64,000 bases of DNA from Sporopachydermia quercuum. Taxonomy: Eukaryota > Ascomycota > Sporopachydermiomycetes > Sporopachydermiales > Sporopachydermiaceae. The position numbers and the translations under genes were made by a program. The notes under the pieces are model-generated. The model made no database searches, was not told where the DNA came from, and saw only the letters and a list, made by a program, of their open reading frames with translations. The stretch is taken from assembly GCA_001599295.1 (NCBI GenBank), contig BCGN01000002.1, positions 1,736,001-1,800,000 of the forward strand, written 5' to 3'. This document shows, in pieces, positions 53,563-63,581 of this stretch (position 1 is its first letter; each line of letters begins with the position of its first letter).

Positions 53563-56085
53563 TTACACCGAAGCTTCAGTNGTTGCACCACCAGAGCCTA
53601 GAGTTGGAGTTGGTGTTAGTGATGACTTCTTGCCACAATGCTTCTTACTCCTGAACTTCAAACTACCTTCACGCTTCTCTTCCCCAACTTCCTCCTCAAA
53701 AAATTCAGACCAATTGGGATCTTTCATATCGGAATTCATGTTCATAATGGTGAAATCACCTTCTTGTAAATCCAAGATTTCTGACTCGATCTCATCCACG
53801 CAATCCCATACAATTTCATCAGAAATTGCTTCAATATACCTGTCACTTAACGGTTTCACAATTCCTTTCTTTATCAAATCACTCATATCAAAATCGTCCT
53901 CTTCTAGTATAAAATCAAGCTTTCCTGGATTCACGCTTCTTGTTTTACGCCTATCTTTCTTGCTGATACTTATAGTTGGTGCACACACTGCAGATTGATC
54001 ACGAATTAGTTCCTCTTCTGTATTGGACTCGTCTATCTTCACATCTACAGAAGTCCCAATAGGATTCTTGAAAGTAGGCCAGCATTCAAAGGCGGGTCCC
54101 ATATTGGTTTTAACAATGCCTCCACGGAAACAGGAAACTGTAGGATAATAGCCTAAGGACCCATCGTCAGTGCTCAATTTCTGTTTTGGTTGTTTCTTCT
54201 TCCTCCTTCTTGATCCAAGTGGTTTGGTAGAACTGTTGAGACTCTCATCCTCAGTGAAACCTGTACCAGTCTCGTTTTCATATTCAAGGTCAAACTCCTT
54301 CTTGGTTTTGAATGAATCCTTGAGCCTGATCTTCTCTTCTTTCTTACCGGTGCTGTTGACATTGCTACTGCTATCACAATATTTATCGCTGTCTTGGCTA
54401 AACAAATGTCTGTTCAGCTCTTTGTACTCTGGAGAGAAAACCCCTTGGTAATCTTTGAAATTAGTGAACTCGGTGACCCCAGTAGAAGACGTTAAAGGTT
54501 TGGAAAAAGGCGGTAGGAAAGCAAATAAACCTTCTTGCATCGTTCCAACGTATCTACCGTTTTTGAACACTCTAATGAAAGAGCCTTCAAGCCTTGGAGG
54601 TTCATCGAATTTAGATTTCTTTTGTTTGGAATTGCTTTCGCTGGATAATAAATTATCTGTTACTGAAGATGCTGAAGCTGATACTGTTAAGGCCAGATTA
54701 TTGTCAGAAGTAGATGACCATTTAACAGGATTGAAAAGATCTTCCATTGATTTTGATGGCATATACTCAAACTGTTCAAAATAAGTTTGTCCTTTATATC
54801 TTATAGGAATTCTGTCTCTTACTATATCGTAAGCAAAACGTTTCTCTCCAGGACCTGGTTGAGAGCCTTTTGACGGTTTTATTATTTCTTTCAACGTTGG
54901 CAGCTTCGAAATGTCGTTGGTGGAACTTGAACCGTTTCCATTATTATCATCATCGACGCCATTAACATATTTTTCGATACATTCAACCTGCTGTTGTAGA
55001 CTTGGAAGCTTGACCCAAAATCCAATGACATCGCCGGTGCCAAAAGGTTCCATGAACTTCTTTCTTCTCGAAATATGAACAGATTCTCCAGTTTTATCTC
55101 TTAATCCATATCCATAAGCATCATATCCAACTGGAGTTTCAAAGCTTGACTCTTTTCTAGTAAGACCTATACGAATATGCGATAGGTCCATTGACTTCAG
55201 CTTCTCTTCTATTTCTTTTGCTTGTTTTTGTAGATNAGATGTCACTTGCGCTGACGCATACGAGCCCGAGGATAAGCTNGTTAGCTTTCTGATTTTCTCT
55301 TGTTCAGTTAATCTGAATTGTTCCAGCATAGCTTCATCGTTACCTCTCACTATTTTTATCTCGAAATAGTACTGGCCTTCTCTGATGCAGACGTTTGATC
55401 TAGCACTACGGAACCCCTTTGTTGTAGATGCGTATGTCATTTGCTCTAAATCAGTGTACATAAACTGTGATTTGTCTTGATAGTCAAGATGAGCATTGAA
55501 TGGGGGTAATTCTATTTGAGAGTACTTTAGAGAAGGCAGGAAAGGATTCGGATGAGCTGGAATATATTTAAATCCTTTTCTATTAGCAGGGTGATCGTCT
55601 AATGAATACAGGGTTATATGGTCTGATACTGGTTTCGTTTCGTCGTTAGATAATGCAGTCGTATCAGAAGGAAAGTTATCATCAATAGCGGTACTGGATG
55701 AGGTAGATGTGATAATGGAAGCATTGGCACCAGTTTCGATCCAAACGTTTGAAATATTATTTTCAGACTCCTTATGAGTTGTTGGGAGTTTTGCTGGTAA
55801 CAATAGCTCTGTCATTGTAAATTGCTTTGGTTTGAATCTAATGGAAAACTCATTTGGTTTGCCCATTGAGCTGATATTCATAGCCTCCTTGCTGTCACCC
55901 CCATTGGTGCTAGCATCGAAATCATTAGCTTCCCGAGCAGAATGCTTTAGTAGTAGAGATTTATTGCCATCAATCGGGTTTGGGCTTGACGTTTCTGATC
56001 TGTCGATATCAAATTTACGCTTCTGTTTCTTTTTGACGTGCTTCAGATAATCCACACTATCTCGTGTGGCAGGACTTGACTTCAT
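53563..56085 (-). CDS. BRE2: COMPASS subunit Bre2 (ASH2L homologue)
   Basis: Bre2 is a SPRY-domain core subunit of the Set1/COMPASS histone H3K4 methyltransferase. The first ATG is at 56085 (840 residues; 505 in baker's yeast). The frame is open upstream from a TTG at 56151. Diagnostic segments are KGFKYIPAHPNPFLPSLKYS and then TTKGFRSARSNVCIREGQYYFEIKI (about 215-240). After these come IRIGLTRKESSFETPVGYDAYGYGLRD and the SPRY completion GDVIGFWVKLP. Large Ser/Lys-rich inserts account for the extra length. The C-terminal region contains the YYPTVSCFRGGIVKTNMGPAFECWP segment and an acidic helix that would bind Sdc1. N bases fall in the coding region (53581, 55236, 55279). Confidence 0.92.
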   Translation of the reverse strand: MKSSPATRDSVDYLKHVKKKQKRKFDIDRSETSSPNPIDGNKSLLLKHSAREANDFDASTNGGDSKEAMNISSMGKPNEFSIRFKPKQFTMTELLLPAKLPTTHKESENNISNVWIETGANASIITSTSSSTAIDDNFPSDTTALSNDETKPVSDHITLYSLDDHPANRKGFKYIPAHPNPFLPSLKYSQIELPPFNAHLDYQDKSQFMYTDLEQMTYASTTKGFRSARSNVCIREGQYYFEIKIVRGNDEAMLEQFRLTEQEKIRKLXSLSSGSYASAQVTSXLQKQAKEIEEKLKSMDLSHIRIGLTRKESSFETPVGYDAYGYGLRDKTGESVHISRRKKFMEPFGTGDVIGFWVKLPSLQQQVECIEKYVNGVDDDNNGNGSSSTNDISKLPTLKEIIKPSKGSQPGPGEKRFAYDIVRDRIPIRYKGQTYFEQFEYMPSKSMEDLFNPVKWSSTSDNNLALTVSASASSVTDNLLSSESNSKQKKSKFDEPPRLEGSFIRVFKNGRYVGTMQEGLFAFLPPFSKPLTSSTGVTEFTNFKDYQGVFSPEYKELNRHLFSQDSDKYCDSSSNVNSTGKKEEKIRLKDSFKTKKEFDLEYENETGTGFTEDESLNSSTKPLGSRRRKKKQPKQKLSTDDGSLGYYPTVSCFRGGIVKTNMGPAFECWPTFKNPIGTSVDVKIDESNTEEELIRDQSAVCAPTISISKKDRRKTRSVNPGKLDFILEEDDFDMSDLIKKGIVKPLSDRYIEAISDEIVWDCVDEIESEILDLQEGDFTIMNMNSDMKDPNWSEFFEEEVGEEKREGSLKFRSKKHCGKKSSLTPTPTLGSGGAXTEASV

Positions 56086-57920
56086 ATCGCAAGTAGAGAT
56101 TATGAGACTTAGTGCGGAAGGTAGGAAACCCTGTTGGGTTTGCAACGACAATTTTTNAGGACTGCTAAGCAGGAGGAAAAGATATTTTGATTATAAGCAA
56201 AGGCGATCGCTAAATGAAGCGTTCAATGAGAATATGATGACAGCTGGAAAAAATTGTGATTTATCATGATAAATCACAATTTCTTGGTGGGAACCCAATT
56301 ATGCAAGTTGACGCGTAATATGCATTGAGGTACATAGAGAGAATGAGTTCATTTATGATTACGCGATAAACAAATAAAGAAGAGAAAGTAGATGCAAGTG
56401 GCTGTATGAGAACGTATGGGAGAGAACGAGGATGAGTCATCGACCCCTAGTTCAAACAATAGAGCGGGCGAATTGTCAAAGAATAAAATGTTAGTAAAGA
56501 TGTGCTAGGATGTTTGTAACAAAAGATGGTATCAAAAGATTATTACATTATGGTATAGTCCTCCATCTCCTTCATGGTTATTAGAGCTGATGATTCAACT
56601 TTGAACCATCTGTAGGAGATCTCCGGCTGTCAATTGAGTTAAGCTTCCGATGTACCGTATATTTATTTTTCCGGCTGCATGAGGTACATAGAATTGCTAA
56701 TGGGAAGAGAGACTGATAATACTGCAGGAACGTGAAGGCATTCAATTAAATAATGTTTATGTAAAGAATAACGATAATATTGTGTGAATTAGTATAAAGT
56801 AAAGTGTTTTCAATTACATGCCAGATCACTATCACCAGACTACTTTTCACTGGTATTCAGAATTTCAAAATATTAAACTTCAACAGGTCATCATGCACTA
56901 TGCTGCACAGTTAATTTGGCACACTGTGATGCAGCAACACGCGCTAGATAGTGTGGGTGAGATCCCCGGCTTGAATAAGAAAGAGGATAATTGAAGAATA
57001 AATAGTAGAATAAAAGTCAGATGTGCTATGATAGCANTAAAAAAAGATACTCATCCCTATAATGATTAAATCATACCATTGATCATTTACCAACTGCAGC
57101 TATCTCTCATGCTGCAGTTCCCATTCTGATGACAGATGCTTATATCCAACGGCNTCTCGTATCTCCTTTTAAGTTCCAGCAAAGATTTCCACATCCTAAC
57201 CCCCTACAAATAAGCAGCCACTTCATACTAAATCACCAGTTTACTCAACATGAAATCCACCTTATTTATCCCACTCAGTGTTTCTGAGCAACTTACTTCT
57301 TACTCTCAGCTCCAATCCAAACAACCTCTTTCTGCACTCTTCCTGCACAGTTAAGCAGCCATGTTTAGAAACAGATTAAAGTTCGCTTTATTCCTGAACT
57401 CTACTCATCCCACTTCCAACACAAACATCCATTGTGTCTCGTACCGCCTAGCATACCATTCGGTTTTATTTGCCTTGTTTCCCATTGTTGTAGTATTATC
57501 AGGGATGAACTATTGTTTTGTACTCTATTTGTATAAAAAATTTAAAGCAGCTGTTGATAATTGATACATTTGTTGATATAGTAGTTGCTACGTGCTTTTA
57601 TTTCTTTTTGAATATCATTTTGCCTGTAAATACTCAACCATAGATAGATAGCTAGAAGATAGATCTTATTCTGGTGGTACAAGCAATTCATCCATCGACA
57701 ATTTGATTGATTGATTGTTTGTTTAATTGCTTGATTGTTTGACAGATTTGATTCTTTATTTATCTACAAACAGGCCAAATAGTACTTTTGCTATTCAACG
57801 ATTAGGACCATTCAAAGTGCATTTACTTGGCTTCCTGCAATTGTCAATTGAGCCATTCTTTCTGGTTCTTCATCAGATCACTTCCTGCACATAGCTCATT
57901 CTACATAATCCACATTCACC
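56086..57920. other. Divergent intergenic region between BRE2 and PFK1
   Basis: 1.8 kb. It holds a perfect 32-base palindrome (56251-56282) and three CCGGCT cores (about 56626, 56671 and 56963). It also holds a hairpin with arms AACTGCAG/CTGCAGTT (57092-57119) in the PFK1 promoter. A 67-codon frame at 57361 with one hydrophobic segment is not supported enough to call. Confidence 0.5.
56251..56282. repeat. Perfect 32-base palindrome upstream of BRE2
   Basis: The left half, AAATTGTGATTTATCA (56251-56266), is followed directly by its exact reverse complement (56267-56282), with no loop. It lies about 165 bases upstream of the BRE2 ATG. Confidence 0.95.
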
Positions 57921-60900
57921 ATGGCTTCCCCAATCATCGAACCCAATAAAAAGTCATCAGGGCCTTCGTTTTCCTTAGACGATCCTTTGAGTCCTGGGAT
58001 GATTTCTACTCCGAGCTTGCCTGACCAAACAGCACAAGAAGCTATAGTCGACTCGGTATCCTTCGCTTCGTTTGTCACAACCAGTGAGGACACCTACGAA
58101 GCCAGTTTGAAGTTCTATATTGATATCTTAGGATTCAGATTGACCCGTGATATGTCAGTGGAATCTCTAGCGAGATCATCTGCTTACACCTCAAAGGGAC
58201 TACCTTTCTTTGATGCTACCACTGGAGTCGCTCTTGACTCCTTTAAAGAAGCATGGCTTGAAGCTTACCCTTTAAGTGAGCTTGATTCCGATGGAGTCAG
58301 AAAACCCAGACAGGAATCTCTGGGAAACAGCTCTGAAGGTGCTACTGTTAAGATAAGACTTGTGAAGCCTGATTTTGGGGAGCATCCCAATGAATCAGCT
58401 GTTGCTTCTAAAGCTTCATTGGATAGTATTCCCAGTTCCAGTATAGTTTTTTTCTCATCTGAAATCAATGAATTGAAAGACCGTTTGACTAAATCAAACA
58501 CCAAATTCATTACCAGTAGCGATGTTGTTTATGCTATTGACCCAATGAAGAACATTCTTGGTTTTACTCATTATCCTACACCAGATTCAAGTGCTATTGA
58601 TGATCCTGGTTACTTCCTAGCAGAGGTGCCTCCACCGAAGGTTAGACCTTCAATAGCCCCACCGGGATTTGGTGCTAAAGGAGGCTCTAGAAGGAAACGT
58701 ATTGGTGTAATGACATCCGGAGGTGACTCTCCTGGTATGAATGCTGCTGTACGTGCAGTAGTTCGAGCAGGAATCTTCAAAGGCTGTGATGTCTATGCTA
58801 TCTATGAAGGATATCAAGGTCTTGTTGAAGGATTTGATTATATGAAGAAAATGGCTTGGGAAGACGTCCGCGGATGGCTTTCTCTTGGCGGTACATTGAT
58901 TGGTACAGCTCGTTGTAAGGAGTTCCGTGAACGCAGCGGTAGATTACAAGCTGCTCGTAATATGGTTCTTAAGGGTATTGATGCTTTGATTGTATGTGGC
59001 GGTGATGGATCTCTTACAGGAGCTGATTTATTCAGAGCAGAATGGCCCAGTCTATTGAAGGAACTAGTAGAAACTGGTGAACTGGATGACTCTCAAGTGG
59101 TAGGCTATAAAGCACTGACCATTGTTGGTCTGGTAGGCTCAATTGATAACGATATGGCTTGTACAGACGCTACTATTGGGGCATACTCTTCCTTAGAAAG
59201 GATCTGCGAGATGGTGGATTATATTGATTCCACGGCATCTTCACACTCTAGAGCCTTTGTCGTCGAAGTCATGGGCCGTCACTGCGGCTGGTTAGGTCTC
59301 ATGGCTGGTATTGCTACTGGTGCGGATTATATATTCATTCCTGAACGACCCCCAGATGTTAAAACATGGAAAAAGGAACTTATGGCTGTTTGCCAAAGAC
59401 ATCGAGAAAAGGGCAAACGGAAAACTATCGTGATTGTCGCCGAAGGAGCCATTGATCAAGATCTTAATCCTATTGGGGTAGAGCAAGTGAAACAAGTGCT
59501 AGTGGAGTTGGGATTAGATACTAGAATTACAACTTTGGGACATGTCCAACGAGGTGGCCCAGCCTGTGCTTATGACAGATTATTAGCTACATTACAAGGT
59601 GTAGAAGCAGTTAACGCCGTGCTGGATTCTACCCCAGAAACACCTTCTCCAATGATTGGAGTGGTAGAGAACAAAATATGCCGCCATGCTCTAGTAGAAG
59701 CTGTGGCATTGACAAAATCCGTTGCAACAGCAATCGAAGCTAAAGACTTCGACAAGGCAATGTCCTTGAGAGATTCGGAATTCGGCGAAGCTTATGAAAA
59801 CTTCCTTTCCATAGCGCTGCGCGACGACGGCTCAAACGTGTTACCAGAGGACCAAAGATTACGTATAGCCTTGATTCATATCGGTGCCCCAGCAGGAGGC
59901 TTTAACGCAGCTAGTAGAGCTGCCACGTTGTACTCGTTATCAAAGGGGCATCGTGTGTTCGCCATTCAGAACGGTTTTACAGGTTTGGTCCGACATGATT
60001 CCGTGAAAGAGTTACATTGGATCGACGTCGAAGATTGGGCAACCAAGGGTGGATCAGAAATCGGAACCAATAGACATCTACCTACTATTGATCTTGGAAC
60101 AGTTGCTTTTTATTTCCAAAAGTATAAATTCGATGGATTGATCATTATTGGAGGTTTTGAAGCTTTCCATTCGCTGTATGAATTGGCCCTTGCCAGAGAC
60201 CAGTATCCTGTGTTCAGATTACCAATGGTTTGTCTGCCAGCTACAATTTCCAACAATGTTCCCGGCACTGAATATTCTCTAGGTTCAGACACATGTTTGA
60301 ACTCCTTAGTGAGCTATTGCGATGTGATCAAACAGTCCGCCTCAGCAACCAGAAAGCGAGTGTTTGTCGTTGAAGTCCAAGGTGGACATTCAGGTTATGT
60401 AGCATCCTACGCAGGATTGGTAACTGGAGCTTTGGCTGTATACACACCAGAAAACAATATTAACTTGCAAACGTTGCAAGAAGACATTGAACTTTTGAGA
60501 GATAACTATTTGAAGGACCAAGGTGAAAACAGAGCAGGAAAGCTGTTAATCCGTAACGAAGAAGCATCTGATGTGTTCTCAACGGAACTCATTGCCAATA
60601 TCATTATGGAAGCTGGGGAAGGCAAATTTGAGAGCAGAACAGCAACCCCAGGGCACGTTCAACAGGGAAACATTCCATCCTCAATGGATCGTATACGGGC
60701 TACAAGACTTGCAGTTAGATGCTGTGAATTTATTGAAACCTGGAACCAGAAAATCAACTCATTTTTCAACCAAGAACAATTGGATGGCGACAAATCGTTG
60801 AAATTGCGATATAAACATGGTAAACTAATAACGACGGGTACTGTCGAAGCATTCGAAGAAGGAAACTCTTTATCTGTAGGAGTAGCATCTAATGTTCCTA

Positions 60901-61226
60901 GCGCATTGTCTGGATACGCATCTACTGCAATGACCCCTAGTATTTCTATTAAGAGCAACGGAAACAATGGCAATGGAGGCACCAGTATAAGTACGAATGG
61001 TATCACAGGATTGAGCGGTAAAGAGGCAATTGCATCACTGGATCCGGAAACAGCTGCTATTATTGGTATCGAAGGATTGAGAATCAAGTTCCGAGACATC
61101 TTCAGTTTGTTTGAACAGGAAACTGATATTGAATTACGGAAAGGAACGAAGATTCACTGGGAGAATTTATTAGAAATTGGAGATATGCTTAGTGGAAGAC
61201 TCAGACTTCGACGAATGAGAGAATAA
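57921..61226 (+). CDS. PFK1: ATP-phosphofructokinase alpha subunit (Pfk1)
   Basis: Alpha subunit of the hetero-octameric 6-phosphofructokinase, the main control point of glycolysis. 1101 residues, single exon. The glyoxalase-like N-terminal domain (about 45-190) includes LKFYIDILGFRL and EAWLEAYPLSELD, which match Pfk1 better than Pfk2. The catalytic half has MTSGGDSPGMNAAVRA (about 263), CGGDGSLTGADLF and GSIDNDMACTDATIG. It also has VEVMGRHCGWL and GHVQRGG. The regulatory half begins near 645 (HIGAPAGGFNAASRA, SNNVPGTEYSLGSDT). A Ser/Asn/Gly-rich insert of about 50 residues (around 990-1040) precedes the C-terminal ELRKGTKIHWENLL. The ATG (ACCATGGCTTCC) is well placed. Confidence 0.97.
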   Translation: MASPIIEPNKKSSGPSFSLDDPLSPGMISTPSLPDQTAQEAIVDSVSFASFVTTSEDTYEASLKFYIDILGFRLTRDMSVESLARSSAYTSKGLPFFDATTGVALDSFKEAWLEAYPLSELDSDGVRKPRQESLGNSSEGATVKIRLVKPDFGEHPNESAVASKASLDSIPSSSIVFFSSEINELKDRLTKSNTKFITSSDVVYAIDPMKNILGFTHYPTPDSSAIDDPGYFLAEVPPPKVRPSIAPPGFGAKGGSRRKRIGVMTSGGDSPGMNAAVRAVVRAGIFKGCDVYAIYEGYQGLVEGFDYMKKMAWEDVRGWLSLGGTLIGTARCKEFRERSGRLQAARNMVLKGIDALIVCGGDGSLTGADLFRAEWPSLLKELVETGELDDSQVVGYKALTIVGLVGSIDNDMACTDATIGAYSSLERICEMVDYIDSTASSHSRAFVVEVMGRHCGWLGLMAGIATGADYIFIPERPPDVKTWKKELMAVCQRHREKGKRKTIVIVAEGAIDQDLNPIGVEQVKQVLVELGLDTRITTLGHVQRGGPACAYDRLLATLQGVEAVNAVLDSTPETPSPMIGVVENKICRHALVEAVALTKSVATAIEAKDFDKAMSLRDSEFGEAYENFLSIALRDDGSNVLPEDQRLRIALIHIGAPAGGFNAASRAATLYSLSKGHRVFAIQNGFTGLVRHDSVKELHWIDVEDWATKGGSEIGTNRHLPTIDLGTVAFYFQKYKFDGLIIIGGFEAFHSLYELALARDQYPVFRLPMVCLPATISNNVPGTEYSLGSDTCLNSLVSYCDVIKQSASATRKRVFVVEVQGGHSGYVASYAGLVTGALAVYTPENNINLQTLQEDIELLRDNYLKDQGENRAGKLLIRNEEASDVFSTELIANIIMEAGEGKFESRTATPGHVQQGNIPSSMDRIRATRLAVRCCEFIETWNQKINSFFNQEQLDGDKSLKLRYKHGKLITTGTVEAFEEGNSLSVGVASNVPSALSGYASTAMTPSISIKSNGNNGNGGTSISTNGITGLSGKEAIASLDPETAAIIGIEGLRIKFRDIFSLFEQETDIELRKGTKIHWENLLEIGDMLSGRLRLRRMRE

Positions 61227-61402
61227 GGCTCGATTGCATTCTTGGTGGCTGAAAATCTAAAGGCAAGTGCAACATTATAGAAGATGCCAGTTCAATGCAA
61301 TATTAAGATAGTGATAGCGCGCTGGGCACAAGTTTCTGATCAAGAACTTTTTTTATTTTGCAAAGGATTTTATATGACTAAAATTGTTATTTATTATGTT
61401 AT

Positions 61403-61618
61403 ATGATGAACAATAACTTAAGTACTGTAGCAAGTGTAGTGGATAATATGGAAAAAGAATTACAGAGGTAAGGAAGCGAACATGTCACTGCGTTTTGATG
61501 CAAAGATGACGAATATTTTGAAGCTTTCGATGCTCTGTCTGATGATGATGGCTTAATTGACAGCCTCGATCATTACATTGGTATAATTACATATGTACTT
61601 AATCTGTGAGCAGTAATA
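61403..61618 (+). pseudogene. Possible relic with FFAT-like motif (oxysterol-binding-type)
   Basis: One frame reads MMNNNLSTVASVVDNMEKELQR, stops (TAA), and after a second stop (TGA) continues CKDDEYFEAFDALSDDDG and IDSLDHYIGIITYVLNL. EYFEAFD within an acidic patch resembles an FFAT motif, and the helix before it resembles the region upstream of FFAT in fungal OSBP-like proteins. No intron of plausible length joins the parts. It could equally be chance. Confidence 0.2.
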
Positions 61619-63559
61619 TATTTCTATAGAATAGGAATATTATCGAGACTAGTAATCAAGGATGCCAAATTATCATTCTAGCGGAGAATAATTAGAGAAA
61701 GAATACTGTAAAAGGGGCAAAGTTTGCATAATTAGGGTTTTCTACAGGTTGAGTTAACCTTTAAGCTTTCTTAAAGCGGTTTGAATTACCAAGTTTAATT
61801 TAAAGGTTCAACTCTATTTTGAAGAATAAGGCATTCTATCATTTTAATGCTCGTAAGGCTGTAAACGTAAGGATCATTGAATAGAACATAAAATACTGCA
61901 TAAAAGGGCCGTACTATAATATTATTGAAGCAAAGAACAGATAAATGTGTGGAGAAAGATTATTTAGGCAAAGAACAATATCAATTTGAGACTGTTTGCT
62001 ATCTGTTTGTTTCAGATAAGTTTTGAGTACGATGAGCTATGTGGCGCAGAAAAGTAATTGCAAAAGAGTGTCGTCTATGCCAAAGTATATACGACGACGT
62101 ATAAGCAAAAGGTTTGATAATTTTTTATTGAAACCACTTCTACGTTGAAATGTTGTTGAAATGAATAGTGTAAAGTCAATGGGTATAATATGTGTAACAA
62201 CAATGTGGTATCACCACTCAACAGTGTACGGGAAACAGCATACTCAATTCGGAACATGATCCGCTGGCAATTGGCGGTTCAGATAGTAGTTAGATTGCTA
62301 GCAATGTCCATGGTAATCTAGGCTTCTAAATTTATGGAAGTTAGTTAATTTTGACTGCAGAAAGGTAGGTAAAATAGTAAAATGTTCCGACTGTTAAGAG
62401 AATATGTTAAATGTCAGAATTGTAATTTAAAGTTTGACTCTGATTAAAACAAAAATAGGGTTCTGAGGTAAAATAGGCTGTCTGTATTCTTTACTGTGAC
62501 AAAAAGTCTTTTGTATTCCTTGCATGAGATTATTTTTCATTTGTACTGAACCATAATAATTCTGTACATTATCATGTCAGAGGACACTTTCAGAGTTGCA
62601 GACATCACTACATTAATTTGCACATGCTTTATACAGGCAGCCAAAGAAAATATTATTCTCATTTGCTTCCCTGCAGGATATGATCATCTACTGAAAACCA
62701 AAATAGAAAATCTAGAAAATCTCAACCAGCTAAGAGCTAATGAACGAGCTAACTAGTTGTCTATTCGGAATTGGTGTTGGGGCTTCCATAAGAATAACGA
62801 ATGAAAGCTGAACAGAAAGAGATACTTATATGAATCACGGGTTAATATATAGCAAGAAGGAGCTAATACATATAATGCACTAGATATCTATTCACTCTTT
62901 CCTCGTCTTAATTAATTGTCAGAATGGGTAGCTAGGACCACAATAGAACACTTAACATTAGGAAGGCACGGGTACCATAATTCTAGAAACATAGATAAAG
63001 AACCTAGAAACAACTTTTGTCATATGTCTTTCAAGGGGAATGAGGGTTCAGTCTTCTTCCAAATATATACAGTAGCATTCGATCAATTGATACGTATCGT
63101 TCCTTCTTTCAGAACGTCAATTTCGATCTACTAATAATTATAATTATTGCCAGACATTCATCGGAAATAAAGTTTACTTCCCTACGTACTAAATTTTTTA
63201 GTAGTTTCACTTTATTTGGATAACCGATTGAAACCGCTTTGGCAATATGAACTCAAACTGGGATCATGCTAACTGAAAATTTTAGTCAAAGAATCAAGTA
63301 AAAGTAAACATAATGGTCATGTGACTCTGTTAAATAGGATGTAAAACTTCAAATAGTTCCCAAAGAATGAAAGTATATAAAATCATATATGGAAATAATA
63401 TGCAGCGAAATACCTAATATGGGTTAAAATTCAAACCAGTGGCAACTTTAATGCGGCGTTTCACTTGCATGAGTACATTAAAAACATAGTTTAATATGTC
63501 ATTAAAAACCTTCATAAGGTTTAACTTTTCAAGCCTTACAACTTACAGAGGAACGCATC

Positions 63560-63581
63560 TTTTTTTTTTTTTTTTTTTTTT
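63560..63581 (+). repeat. Run of 22 T
   Basis: A homopolymer T tract flanked by CGCATC and AATTTAG; likely nucleosome-excluding and prone to length error. Confidence 0.9.

Noticed and set aside
57361-57564. 67-codon ORF with one hydrophobic segment upstream of PFK1
   Set aside because: No family resemblance or splice context; lies in promoter DNA. Kept only as a note.
62574-62756. 60-codon ORF with ATG near the right end
   Set aside because: No homology that I can recognise and no continuation by splicing.
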